Shown: positions 1-11,061 of the stretch, piece by piece | Layout: every line of letters begins with the position of its first letter | Position numbering within the stretch: the stretch's first letter is position 1 | DNA from: Rotaria socialis | Lineage: Eukaryota; Rotifera; Eurotatoria; Philodinida; Philodinidae | NCBI GenBank assembly: GCA_905331475.1 | Contig: CAJNYU010001742.1 | Span: 62,001-126,000 of the forward strand | DNA length: 64,000 nt | Direction: 5' to 3' | The notes under the pieces: model-generated | What the model saw: the letters and a program-made list of their open reading frames with translations, nothing else | Told to the model about the DNA's origin: nothing | Databases searched by the model: none | Translations under genes and position numbers: made by a program

Positions 1-579
1 CTGAGCACATCAAGTCCCTTTTTTAAAATCAGTTCTATTGATTTTTTTGAAAAATAAACTACTCTTGTCAGGGTTGCATGAATAGTCTAGAATTGAGAAT
101 TTTCTGTGTGTGCAGTTGTTTCTTTGATGAATGTTTACCGAGAATAAAGTGACGTTGTAGAATAACAAGGAATTAATTGTATATCGTATATCTAGATGAA
201 AACCGTATCATCCAGCAAATAAAACTATAGGGATATCGGCTGACAAAAAAATATCAAAAATTGAGATTCAACCAATCGTTCAATTGAATAATATTTGTTC
301 GAATGATTAGTTTCATTTCAAGTAACTTTGAAATTCGCAAGCATCACAGAGAACTGCAATAGCAAGTTTTTACATGAAAGAATAAATCTGTTGGAAAAAT
401 TTTCAACGTCTAATATAATTTATTATAACGAACAATGCAGCACGATAATTACAAATGAAATAATTAATATGTGTTTTAACACAACATAAGTAGTTCATGG
501 CTAAAGACAGATGCTCACAACTATCTGACCGATTAATGAAACAGATTATTGTCTTTTATACCATTTACAAAGTTTATAT
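1..579. other. Intergenic AT-rich DNA, no gene seen
   Basis: No coding exon, repeat or RNA gene could be supported here. It is the 3' flank of the minus-strand IAP gene that ends at 580. An AATAAA hexamer on the minus strand (tttatt at about 418-423) is a plausible polyadenylation signal for that gene. Confidence 0.5.
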
Positions 580-2467
580 TCAAACATAAATTCGCACATA
601 AGCGACAATTTTCTGATGGCACCTTGGACACAACCGTAGTGATTCGCTGCATGAAACACAGCTTACCAAATGGCCACATGGTAAACAAGCTAACTGTTTT
701 TCTTTGATCGAGCAGATCATGCAAGGTATGGCTACTTCTGAAACTTGCGTTTGAGTGGCATCGTTGTTAGTAGGAGTTGCTTTGATTTCCTCTTGATTTT
801 CATTGGCATTTGATTGTAATCTGAGACGAGAAGACGATTGTGATGATGATGTGGCGCTTTCATGTGCCGTGTCATTTGATACATGAATAGAACTTGATTG
901 ATCAGTATCACGTGCAGGTGATGTTGTGCTGCCTGAGCCTTCTCGTTGTACTTCTATAGAGCAGAAAAGAAATAGAAACGATGAAAAAATTGACTTTTAT
1001 TAAAATAAAAACAGACCTGCTTTGCTTCTTATTTGTTTCATTCTTAAACTTGGTATCACGATATTTTCTTTCTTACCATCGATATGTGTAATTTGTTTTT
1101 GAAGTATTAAACAAGCTACATATAAATCGTATTCCGACACGAAATTATCACCTAGAGAAAACGTTAATTGAATACTATAGAAAATTTCATGTCGATTAAC
1201 TTACGTTTAAGTCGTAACTGATCTTCCCAACATCGTTTAACTATCGATAATTTAAAATTTTGCTGTAATAAACGTTGCGAAATGGGTAGATCTAATCGAG
1301 CAGCAACATGTCTCGATAGAGTACTCTCATCGGGTATTAATAATTGTTCACTATTCGTTCTTAGATTAGTATTTGACATATCAATAAAATCTGTTCTTTC
1401 GTTTACTTGATTAGATCTTGAACGTTCTAAAAACAAAACAAAAATAGATTTGAAATTTAAAATGATCGAGACATACCTTGCTGTGCTCGTTTATATTCTT
1501 GAATTTTACGATATAAATGATCGCCACATAACTGTTTAGCATATGTACAATGTGGAAACCAACGAGCGTGTTCAATTGTTGGATTATCATTGAGCCGTAA
1601 GTTTTGTAATGATCCATTACAATGAAAACAAGTGACACTATTGTTTGAACCTGTATAGAAAAATCCTGCTCGAACCAAGTCGTCGATGGATGGTGCATCT
1701 CTGTTTGGCCAATTAATGAATGATTCATAACGTTTTGGTATTTCGGAATAGACAGCATGGCATGGGACTCTGAAGATATTATTTGATTGTGTTGAACTTT
1801 CATCGTCAATATTGATCGATGAAATTGCAGGATGCATTAATTTTGATTTAACATATGGACAATTAGGTGAAAGTGTTTTATGTACATCACATGGATCATC
1901 TGTATGGGGTGTCCATTGTTGACAAATAAGGTTACAATAAATGCATATTACTCGATCACCAACATTGCAATTAAAAAAGCCAGCTTGTATCATTTGTGCA
2001 CTGAATGGTATAGTACGATGTGGCCAATGGGAAAATGTACGTCTTCTTACTTGTTGAAGTGAATCAGCTTCGATTAAAGTATGAGAAATAGACTTTGAAG
2101 CTCCTGTGTCAATCTTTCGACGTTTACATTGATTTTCTGGTTCTTCGGATGTCGATGTTTTTACAGTAGAAGCAGTAGATTTAGATGGATTCGATAATGA
2201 AGATGTTAGTACAGAACAAACGAATGGGCAATCAGGCCTACGTTGAGAATGAATAGTAAACGGATTCATATCTAAAGTCCAGTTGGATGCTTCAAGTCCG
2301 CAATCCTTACAACGAGCTGTATCTCCATTACCAATGTATTGAAACCCAGCTGCAGCCATATGACATACACTATGGACGCCAACTTTTTTTATTGATTGGA
2401 CCATTAATTGAATTCGATCACGGAGGGAAGGAATACGTTGTGGCTCGGTTTTCGAACGAAAATTCAT
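580..2467 (-). CDS. Inhibitor-of-apoptosis protein, 3 BIR + UBA-like + RING (copy A)
   Basis: Four exons (2467-1477, 1426-1205, 1151-1017, 953-580) join in frame to about 573 residues. Exon 1 carries three BIR domains, each with the C-x2-C...H-x6-C zinc pattern (around residues 35-80, 145-215 and 245-310). Exons 2 and 3 encode a helical segment resembling the UBA region of XIAP and cIAPs. The last 45 residues form a C3HC4 RING (CMIC...CLPCGH...CPRC). IAPs of this layout act in the cytosol as E3 ubiquitin ligases that bind and restrain caspases or signalling adaptors; that role is inferred from the family. BIR3 has Leu where the sister copy has the conserved Trp (QNLRLNDNP against QNWGSNDNP). 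BIR2 has one extra residue between its second Cys and the His. The start is the first ATG of the open frame. The gene lies head to tail with copy B. Confidence 0.88.
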
Positions 2468-3494
2468 TATTTTCTATTGAAAAGAGCGGCCACTTTGAAT
2501 AATTTCAAAAAAATACGTAGCTGAGATCGATATATAAATATATATATCTTATAATATCTACAGTAGACATGAGATATAGATTAACCTATATACATTGTTA
2601 AAAAATTTAAAAGAATAATATGGTGACATTTACTGTATGTTATTATAAGTAAAGTATAAAACTTTTAGAAATGAGTCATTCTATTGTTGTGACTCTTTGC
2701 ATGATTGTAGCTATTTGAAATTGGATTTTACCCAGTTGACAACTTAAATTACATAACTGCAACTTAATAAAAAAATAAATTGTTAAAGATTATATTTCTC
2801 ACAGTGTGTTTTGAAGCATCCCCCAAACTTTTTTACGTATGAACAAAATGTAACTGCTTTACCTTATTGCAGTATGTCCCTGTCTATGGAAAAATCCAAT
2901 CATTGCATATGTGGAGGAATTTTTGGACATAATATAGCTCTGTTCTTTCTTGATTGGAATATTCCAAACTTACTTGGAAAAAAAACTCAACTGTTCTTTC
3001 GTTTCTGTCGATACACATGTGACTACACAGGCTGCGAAAGTGAGAACCAATAAAAGAAAGAGACTACTAGCGCTAGTCATAGGATAGAGAGAAATTATAA
3101 TTAGAACGAATTAAATTTGTAGTCGTAAGTAACTATGATCATACGAAATCTGTTGAACAAATGAACATCATTCTGTCTATTGTCAGTAAATTAAAGCGTG
3201 CCACTATCGATTTAATTCGCAACCAGCGAAGTAAATAGTAGTGTCTTTCGACACAGCATATAGAATATGTCTGAAGTCTTTAATTTACCATGAGCGTTTT
3301 TGCCAATTGTAGAGTAATATTATATTTTTTCTTGATTAGTTATGCGAAAAGTGTTCTGTTAAATAATTGAAATCATGCAAAAGAAAAAATTTACGATCAG
3401 TAGATCATAAAATCGAACCTGCTCTAGGTTGCAAGAAATGTCGATTTTAGCTTAAGGTTAAAGTAAATTAGAACGCTCAACCATGCAAAGCTTT
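2468..3494. other. Intergenic DNA between the two IAP copies
   Basis: About 1 kb of AT-rich DNA separates the copies. It should hold the promoter of copy A near 2470-2600 and the 3' end of copy B. A plus-strand open frame of 80 codons at 2811-3053 shows no recognisable domain and is not called. A short TA-rich run lies near 2530-2550. Confidence 0.5.
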
Positions 3495-5549
3495 CTAAAT
3501 GTATACGCGAACGAAAGCTTCAATCCCTCGACGGCATATAGGGCACAATCGAAGAGAGTGGCCACACGGAACGCAAGCACATAGATGGCCACATGGTATG
3601 CATGCAATACGTCTTTCTTCCGTTAAACATAGAACGCAACGGTTCTCTGCAAATGAATCATCTGTTTTTTTGCTTGACGTAGGCGCAGCATTTGTAGCAG
3701 ATGATTCAATTTGCTTCGCCTGCGCATCAACAGCTGTTGATGCTGCTGCATTATTTTCGTTATTGGGAGACTCCGAGGATGTTGTCAGTTCAACATCCGT
3801 GTCACTTGAATAATTCGTCTGTGCTGATGCGGCAGTGGCTTGTTCATGAGCTGACAATGCTACAACATTTTCAAATGAATACTTCGGTATTTGCTTGTTA
3901 TTTCGGAAATACCTGCTTGCTCTGTATCGTGAATCTTTTTCATGGCAACACTTGGCACAATGATATTGTCTTTTTTCCCTCCAATGTGATCGATTTGTTT
4001 TTGAAGAATTATACAAGCTACGAAAAGATAACAGTCGTCAATGAAATCATCGTCTACGAAAAAAAATTAAGAAACGATTGACTTTCTCTAAAGAATTAGA
4101 TAAAGAGATTTTTTTATTCACGCTTCAATCGCAATTGGTCTTCGTAGCAACGTTTGATAATTGATACTTTGAAATTTCGAACCAACAACATTCGTGAGAT
4201 AGGCCAATCAAGCCGAGCAGCCACATATCTCGACAGCGTAGTTTCATCGCGTATATCGAGTTTTCCTGTACCCATGTTACTTGTGGCTGTTCCATGTGCT
4301 GCTTTGTTTGGCTCCTGCAAATTTGCTCGATCTAAGAATACAAACGCACAATAAGTTGCCACCATTTGGTAGTAGACGGTAAGATCAGACCTTGTTGAAA
4401 TATTTTTGACTCTTGTATTTTTCGATACATCTCTTCGCCACATAGCTGCTTAGCATATGCACACTGAGGAAACCAACGAGCATGTTCGATTATTGGATTA
4501 TCGTTTGAACCCCAATTTTGTAATGATCCATTGCAATAAAAGCATGTTACAATACTTTTTGTGCCAGTAAAAAAGAATCCTGCTTTGACGAGGTCATCAA
4601 CTGCTGGTAAATTTTCATTTGGCCATGTAGAAAAAGAAGCATGACGTTTAGGAATTTCAATATAATGCGGATTACATGCGGCTGTATACACAATCTCCTG
4701 ACAGCGGAATATATCAGTGGTATTTGAAGCCAATGAGTTATCATTGATCGGGCGTTCATTGATGATTTGGATGGATGCTGTTTGTCGACGCATTAACATC
4801 GTAAGAACATACGGACAATGAGGTGATAGTATTTTATGCATTTCCCACGGATCATCAGCATGTGGAGTCCATTGTTGGCATATAAGGTTACAATATAAGC
4901 AAATGGTACGATCACCAACATTACAGTTGAAGAAACCAGCTTCGATCATTTGAGCCTTTGACGGTGATATTCGATGTGGCCAATGAGAAAACGATTGTTT
5001 TCGTATTTCCTTTAATAGGTTAACTTCGGCAAGTCCTGCCCGTTGAAAAACGTCTTGTTTTGCATCTGTTTTCTGACGTTTCAATGACTTTTCAACATCA
5101 GGTGCCGCTGAAATAGGCAAAGAAATTGTTATTGCTGATGACAAAAATTTTGCATGATCGGGAAGCGTAGAACGAACAAAGGGACATTTAGGACTGCGCT
5201 GTGCATGGACAGTAAATGGGGTCATATCCAATGTCCATCCAGATACTTTTAGTCCACACTCATCACACCTCACCGTATCTTTGTCGTCTACATAGTGAAA
5301 TCCAGCTGAACCCATGGCTATAACTGAATGGTCTACTGATTTCCATTTCTTCGATATCACTTGACATAAACTTATAGTGTTGCAAAGGATGAATAGTTTT
5401 TCAGGAGATAGGTACTTTTTTGGTAGATATTTTTGTTTCCGTGGTGATTCATAGTCAGAGATCTGTTTCACTTTCAACGAGATACCAGTAGGGATCCGTC
5501 TAGAATTGTTTGGTCCAGTGGTTTCAGTATTCAATATTGCATTTTTCAT
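3495..5549 (-). CDS. Inhibitor-of-apoptosis protein, 3 BIR + UBA-like + RING (copy B)
   Basis: Four exons (5549-4391, 4331-4122, 4053-3913, 3859-3495) give about 624 residues. The plan matches copy A in exon number, intron phases and domain order: BIR1 around DECGLKVSGWTLDMTPF, BIR2 around LYCNLICQQWTPHADDP, BIR3 around FYCNGSLQNWGSNDNP, a UBA-like helical region, a Ser/Ala-rich linker, and a terminal RING (CVLC...CIPCGH...CPIC). The N-terminus is about 45 residues longer than in copy A and has no obvious domain. The intron 2 donor is GTGAAT, weaker than the GTAAG used at the same place in copy A. The role, ubiquitin ligation and restraint of caspases or immune signalling, is inferred from the family. 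Copies A and B are a tandem duplication that has diverged well beyond recent copies, mainly in the linkers. Confidence 0.88.
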
Positions 5550-7800
5550 CGCAGTCAGTTCGATTCTGGAAGATATAATTAATTTGACTTATTATTTTAT
5601 CGTTCATAACTAAATAAAATTCAGATAAAAAACTGTTAGTGTAATCGCTGTGGGGTTAAAATGTGAAGCACGATGAAACTTCTTTGCTGGAACCCGTCTG
5701 CCACGGCATGTTGAGCTTCTCTGTCACAGTCTGTATTATGATGTATCGAGTCGCTAGAGACCATCCCAGACCAGTACAAAGAAATTGAATAATTAATTAG
5801 TTTCTCTGTAGCGGTCTGTGGGGGTTCAAATTTCTATCCTATACACTTCTACAATCCTTTCAAATCGTGTTTCACAAAAGCGTTGGAATATCTTTCTAGA
5901 ATGACAATATAACAATCAAAAATATAAATCTTTATTTAAAATAAATATTCTGTGGGTATTTTCTCCTTGATCAATGGAAAATGAAGATGTATAGGGCAGG
6001 TTCTTTAACTCATTTACTTTTGGATTCTAATGTACCATGTAAAGTAATTGTACTCAATCGAAGATCTGCAACATTATAATGAGCATTCTATGAAAAATTT
6101 TCAAGCAAATTTTCACACTTCATGGAGAAAAATATAGAACAGCTGAGATATAAACAACTAGCTATACCAGTACATGAAGTTACTCTCAATTGACTGTCTT
6201 CATCATATCCCTGTTAGCTATTTCTACAGCTGATTAAAATACTGAATCAATACATTTTTTTTACCTACTCATGTTCGCAATGCTTATAAAAGTATTCTTT
6301 TACAAATATGCACATTTTACTCACACTTGAGTTAATAACTTAATTATAGTGACAATATCCAATACTCAGATTCAATATATACGTCTATCGATAGATACAT
6401 CGTTGTGTATTCCGAGATCGAGGAAGATTCATCACGCGTAAATAGTATGTTAGTTTTTTTCGTATTCGCAATTTCATAACATGTAAACGAGAAAAGGCAA
6501 ACGATACGCAATATTGCTTTATATAAATATTTTTTTTATAAAATGATCAAATGTGATACGCAATTTATTTTTTGCGATCATAATTTATTTGTTCTTCGCA
6601 ATACGCACATGGATTCATGTATCCTGTTAATGAATCATTTTTTTCTATGTGACTAAGATGTAGTCAATTCGAAGAAGAACTTTCTAGAGAGATGTGAGAT
6701 CGATAAAAATCGTATTTTACTCAAGCTGCCTGATGCTTTTGTTCGTATCTCAAATAGAAATAATCAATGAGGTAAAACAAGTCACTTTTTTTATACTTTT
6801 ATAGGAATAAAAGGTGTTCTTGAAATCAAGGATATTATTATTTAACCTCGATTCATTGAGGAGTCCTTTTCGAGTCAGATAAAAACGAAGATCTATTCAG
6901 AATTGTCCAAGTTAGAGTTGCACAGATCACTGGGATTGAGACTCAAAATTAACTAGCGCCGAAAATTTGCCTCTTATTTTTATAAAAACAGCTTCAAATT
7001 TAAAAAAATTGACTCAACGAACACCGTGTTTGCTTCCGACAACTTCGTCTTATTGACTTACATAACCATGTCTTCCGCACAATCTTCAAGTAGCGTCTGC
7101 GCACGCGCGCGAGGCTGCCCCTCTTATAGTTTTTAAGTTGGAAAAAACCAACTATGAAAAAGAAATATGCCATTGACTAAAACGCTTGTTTTGCCTCGTA
7201 CGATGGCGCCTCGATTCGATTAAATTTGTTACTATTTCTAATTTGACCCCGAACACTTCCTGTCTGTACGAAAATTCGAGGCTTTCGAATATAATTGAAG
7301 GAAGTAAATCATCGAAGAAAACGTAAATATTTGGTATCGAAAAACATAAATTAGTCAGGCTGTAACTCAATCAAAAACAAAAACTGAAAATCATACATAA
7401 AAACACTCATACAATCATAAGACGCATTCTGCACATAGAACAAACCGAAAAGCGAACGTGTTAAAATTCATTTTATACTTACTTATTATGATATTTATTC
7501 GATAAATAACACCCGGTATACAATCCTTAATTGTGCTTTTCTTTTTTTTTCGTTTGACGACGAAGCGATCTTAATATAGAGATGATCGTTTCAGAAATAA
7601 ATGTAAATGTTATCCCTATGTGATGATTAACTCTCCTCCCCCTCAGCCAATGCTCTTATCTAGTTTCAACACTTAATCATTTTTTGTCTCTGTTTAGTTC
7701 CGTTAGCTATTATCGGCTCGATATCGCACGCTAGAAACGAACACAAAGAATATTTTGCATAGTCTTATCGGGTAAAGAGCAACCCGACTGTGCATATCAT

Positions 7801-7828
7801 TACTTGGAAAAAAACGTTTTACCAAGTA
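7801..7828. repeat. Short hairpin-forming inverted repeat
   Basis: TACTTGG at 7801-7807 is mirrored by CCAAGTA at 7822-7828. After one A-A mismatch, four more A-T pairs flank a 4-base AACG loop. This gives a 28-base hairpin of unknown role; it could be the core of a lost miniature element or chance in AT-rich DNA. A few dozen bases upstream, cgggt (about 7769) and acccg (about 7781) form a smaller stem. Confidence 0.4.
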
Positions 7829-9901
7829 TTTTATGATTCATATCGATTGTATTGATAGTTAACGCTTCGATATGAAATATCAATTATAAAATTTATTCCT
7901 CTACATACTTTTTCCTTTGATTTGTACCGCGCATGCAAACATGTGAAAAATCGCTTCATTTGATTTTATTCTGCTGTTGTTCTTGTTTATTGATAGTGAG
8001 GCAATTGTATAAACTGTTTATATTAGGATAATTTCAACTTTCAACATGATCGAAATGTCTTGTTAGATATCTTATTATTTGGCCTTGAGATAGTCGAACG
8101 TGACAGGGAAACGCCAAACGCGGGAATTTCCAAGAGAAAGAAAAGAAAAGTCGAATGAGTCATATGTGAAAAGGGAATGTATACCGGGGGGGAAAAGCCT
8201 AACAATATTTTTGAAAAATCTAAAAAGTGTGATGAATGATTAATTGTATGGAGGTGTGTTGAATAATTGATCGAGAACGAATTCTATTATTTGATAGTAA
8301 GAAATAACTTAGATTTAAACACAAAATCTATCAGCGGAAGATTGTCAACTTGTACAAATTATTATTAACATAATTTTTGGGTGTGAGTGTGGGCGTGTGT
8401 TACCAAGTCAGTTGGTTACCCAGCCAGATGGAGTTAATCAATCAAGTCACTATTAAAGTAGTTCGTTAGGACAAAATTTTATATCTAGAATGGATCAAAT
8501 TTGATTCGATATTTTTCGGTCAAGATTTTTATTCGGCGAAGTTGGAGTCGGCGAAAATAAAATTTGGCGAAGCTGTACTAATTCATCTATTTAGTTGATT
8601 AGAAACTGTTTTCCAAATACATTGCTTTTCAAGCTTTTTCTCTATTCGTTCGAAAGTGCATCAATTGAAAATGTTAAAATGAGCCAATCATTCTCATCAT
8701 AGCATCGCCATGGTAGTGATTATTCTCATAATATACCAATTAATGAAATATTATTATTAAATAATAATCATCTGGTGATTTATTTAAGATTAGTTGCGAG
8801 TGGAAGTTCAATTAGAAAATTTGAAACTATTACTCATGAAATAATCTCTCATCATTCACTACGTTAACGCCATCGTCAGGAACAAATTTATTTCGTAATA
8901 ACCAAACAACATCACCACAACAACATGAAAGAAGTTATACAACGAGAAATTTTCATTCGAAAGAGCTAAAAAAAAGGTCTTTTTTAGACAAACTGGATCT
9001 AATTTTAAAAGATCGAGAAGTATTTGTTTGCTAAGAAATTTTCTATGCTAAAGTTTTATGTACAACATTTAGAACAATGATTTATAGTCTGAGTTCCATG
9101 AACGCATGATATAAATCATGTAATAGATAATCTAGGAAGCACTTCATCCTATTTTTGTGAAGCGCAGGATCTGGCTCATAAATTTTATATTTGCAACCCG
9201 GTCAAGGCAAAGATTTGCAAATAAATAATAATCTTTCCATAAGAGAATCTCAAATTTTGTCTTGCTTTTTTTTGTAAACGCCATTTATTTGTTAATCAAT
9301 TTGAAAACTGAATCGCATTCAGTCAGAAGAATACAGTATGTGTTGCAACGCTCGAATCAATTCAACGCCTGATCTACAATATGACGATGACAAATCGGTA
9401 GATGATCTTCACGTATTGGTATAGATAATTATTTTTCTAACGATATTTTACACATTTATTTCAGGATATTTTTCTTTATTTTAGAATGATATGCCGAAAA
9501 GTATCATTGCTAATATTTTTGTCTGAAAATTTCTGCCAATAGCACATTGACCTAGAAGTGAAGTGCTCGTCGTAGGTGAATTATTTTTAACTGTTTCATT
9601 AGATATGAACGCATGGCGTACTTTTATTTCTAAAACATTCAAATTTCTAATTATTTGAGGATTAGACAAATATTTGATCAGTGACATAAATGCTCGTTTC
9701 AAGCGAAAAAATGACGTTCAGGTCAAAAATGCTTAAAAACTAAACTTACGATACACACACCAAACAAACAAACAGTAACGAAAATATACCGTTCCCCCAA
9801 TAACGTCACACCACTGTAAAAAAAAAGAATTTGCAACGGAAAAATGAAAAACCCAATGGGGAAAATGCTACTGAGAATGATCTTTAGTAAGAATATTTAT
9901 C

Positions 9902-10040
9902 TATTCGCGAGCAGAAAAATGAGTTTTAGCGGAAAAATAGTTTAGATAAATGAAACATCATTTTTCTTTTAGAAGAAAAATGGGTTCGTATGTAATCGAA
10001 ATGAACATACATGTATTCGCGATAAGAGAAAAATGAGTTT
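9902..10040. repeat. Degenerate short direct repeats
   Basis: The unit ATTCGCGA followed by a few bases and GAAAAATGAGTTT occurs near 9902-9925 and again near 10015-10040. A partial copy (AGAAAAATGGGTTCG) lies between them near 9973-9988. The spacing is irregular and the function unknown. Confidence 0.4.
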
Positions 10041-11061
10041 GCACGATACTAAGGATGTTGGGAAAATTTACAGTCGGTTAGATAATGGTGGACTTTGGTT
10101 AAAACAATGATCGGTAAATTTTCATGAAGATGGGATGCCGAAAGTCATTTACGATATAAGCGAAAGCTTTGATAGTTTTGTGGTGATGCTTGACGATTGC
10201 CAAAGAGCTGATAAGAAGTTTGATTTCAATGAATCGTTGGGAAAGAAGGAATGTGAAGAATGAAAATGAAAATGAAAACTATTCATATTTGGTGTTTGTA
10301 AAGTTGTGTATAGCATGAAATATGTTGTATATGCACGGATATCTTTTCTGAACAGTGACGACAAAAGTTTTTTTGATAGAAATTTAGTATACACACACTG
10401 ACTTGTACTTATATAGCTTGTCTTCAGTTATAGACAGAACGGAAAAAAAATTCATTTTTGACCTGAACGACACTTCCGCTTGAAATGAACATTTATCTCA
10501 CCGATCGATCTTTTGTCTACTGCTGCAAAAACTATAATCAGAAAATTTCAGAAAAAAAAATTTAAGATGATATCACATTTGTATACGTAAAAGAAACCGT
10601 TTTAATTATAGATGCGTTCAAAACCTATTGTTAGAATCATTTTTTAGCATTCAAACAAGAAACACGAATTTCCTAATGAAAGTGAATCAATTGAAGTCTA
10701 AACAACTCAAATCTGTGTTTGAATTACTACGCAGAATTATAAGTGTTTAAATTAAACAGTTGAAGAAAAATTTTCCTGTGTGTATCAAAGGCCGAAATTA
10801 AATTTAAATAAAGATATCGTTTTTCGTTTTTACTCATTTAGCTATATATATGGTTCAATCTTTCCATTAAATAATGTCTTTCCATTTTATACTTGCATAT
10901 GAACAGCAATATTTTCGGTTTATGTCACAGGGTTTTTTTCAAATAATATGGACAATAAATCTTTTTTTTTGTACGTTGTCATAAACAGCAGAACAACAAA
11001 AGACACCAATAAATTAAAATTAAAATACGAATCACCGTAGAGCTTGACGCATTAAAATATT

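Larger units (their letters stand above)
5550..11061. other. 5.5 kb without a supportable gene
   Basis: Open frames here are short (under about 90 codons) and none shows a domain or a convincing exon chain. The stretch around 7080-7220 is locally richer in CG dinucleotides (cgcacgcgcgcgag near 7100) and could be promoter-like. Imperfect short repeats occur at 9900-10040 and a hairpin at 7801-7828; both are listed separately. Confidence 0.45.

Noticed and set aside
2811..3053. Plus-strand 80-codon frame with several Cys residues between the IAP genes
   Set aside because: No domain, no splice partners and no composition suggesting coding; Cys positions do not form a zinc-binding pattern.
5640..5840. 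Possible tRNA because of a GGTTCAAA-like T-loop
   Set aside because: No anticodon stem, D-arm or acceptor stem could be paired around it.
8375..8402. GT-rich stretch resembling the bdelloid telomere repeat TGTGGG
   Set aside because: Only one exact unit in a degenerate context, with ordinary genes on both sides; no array.
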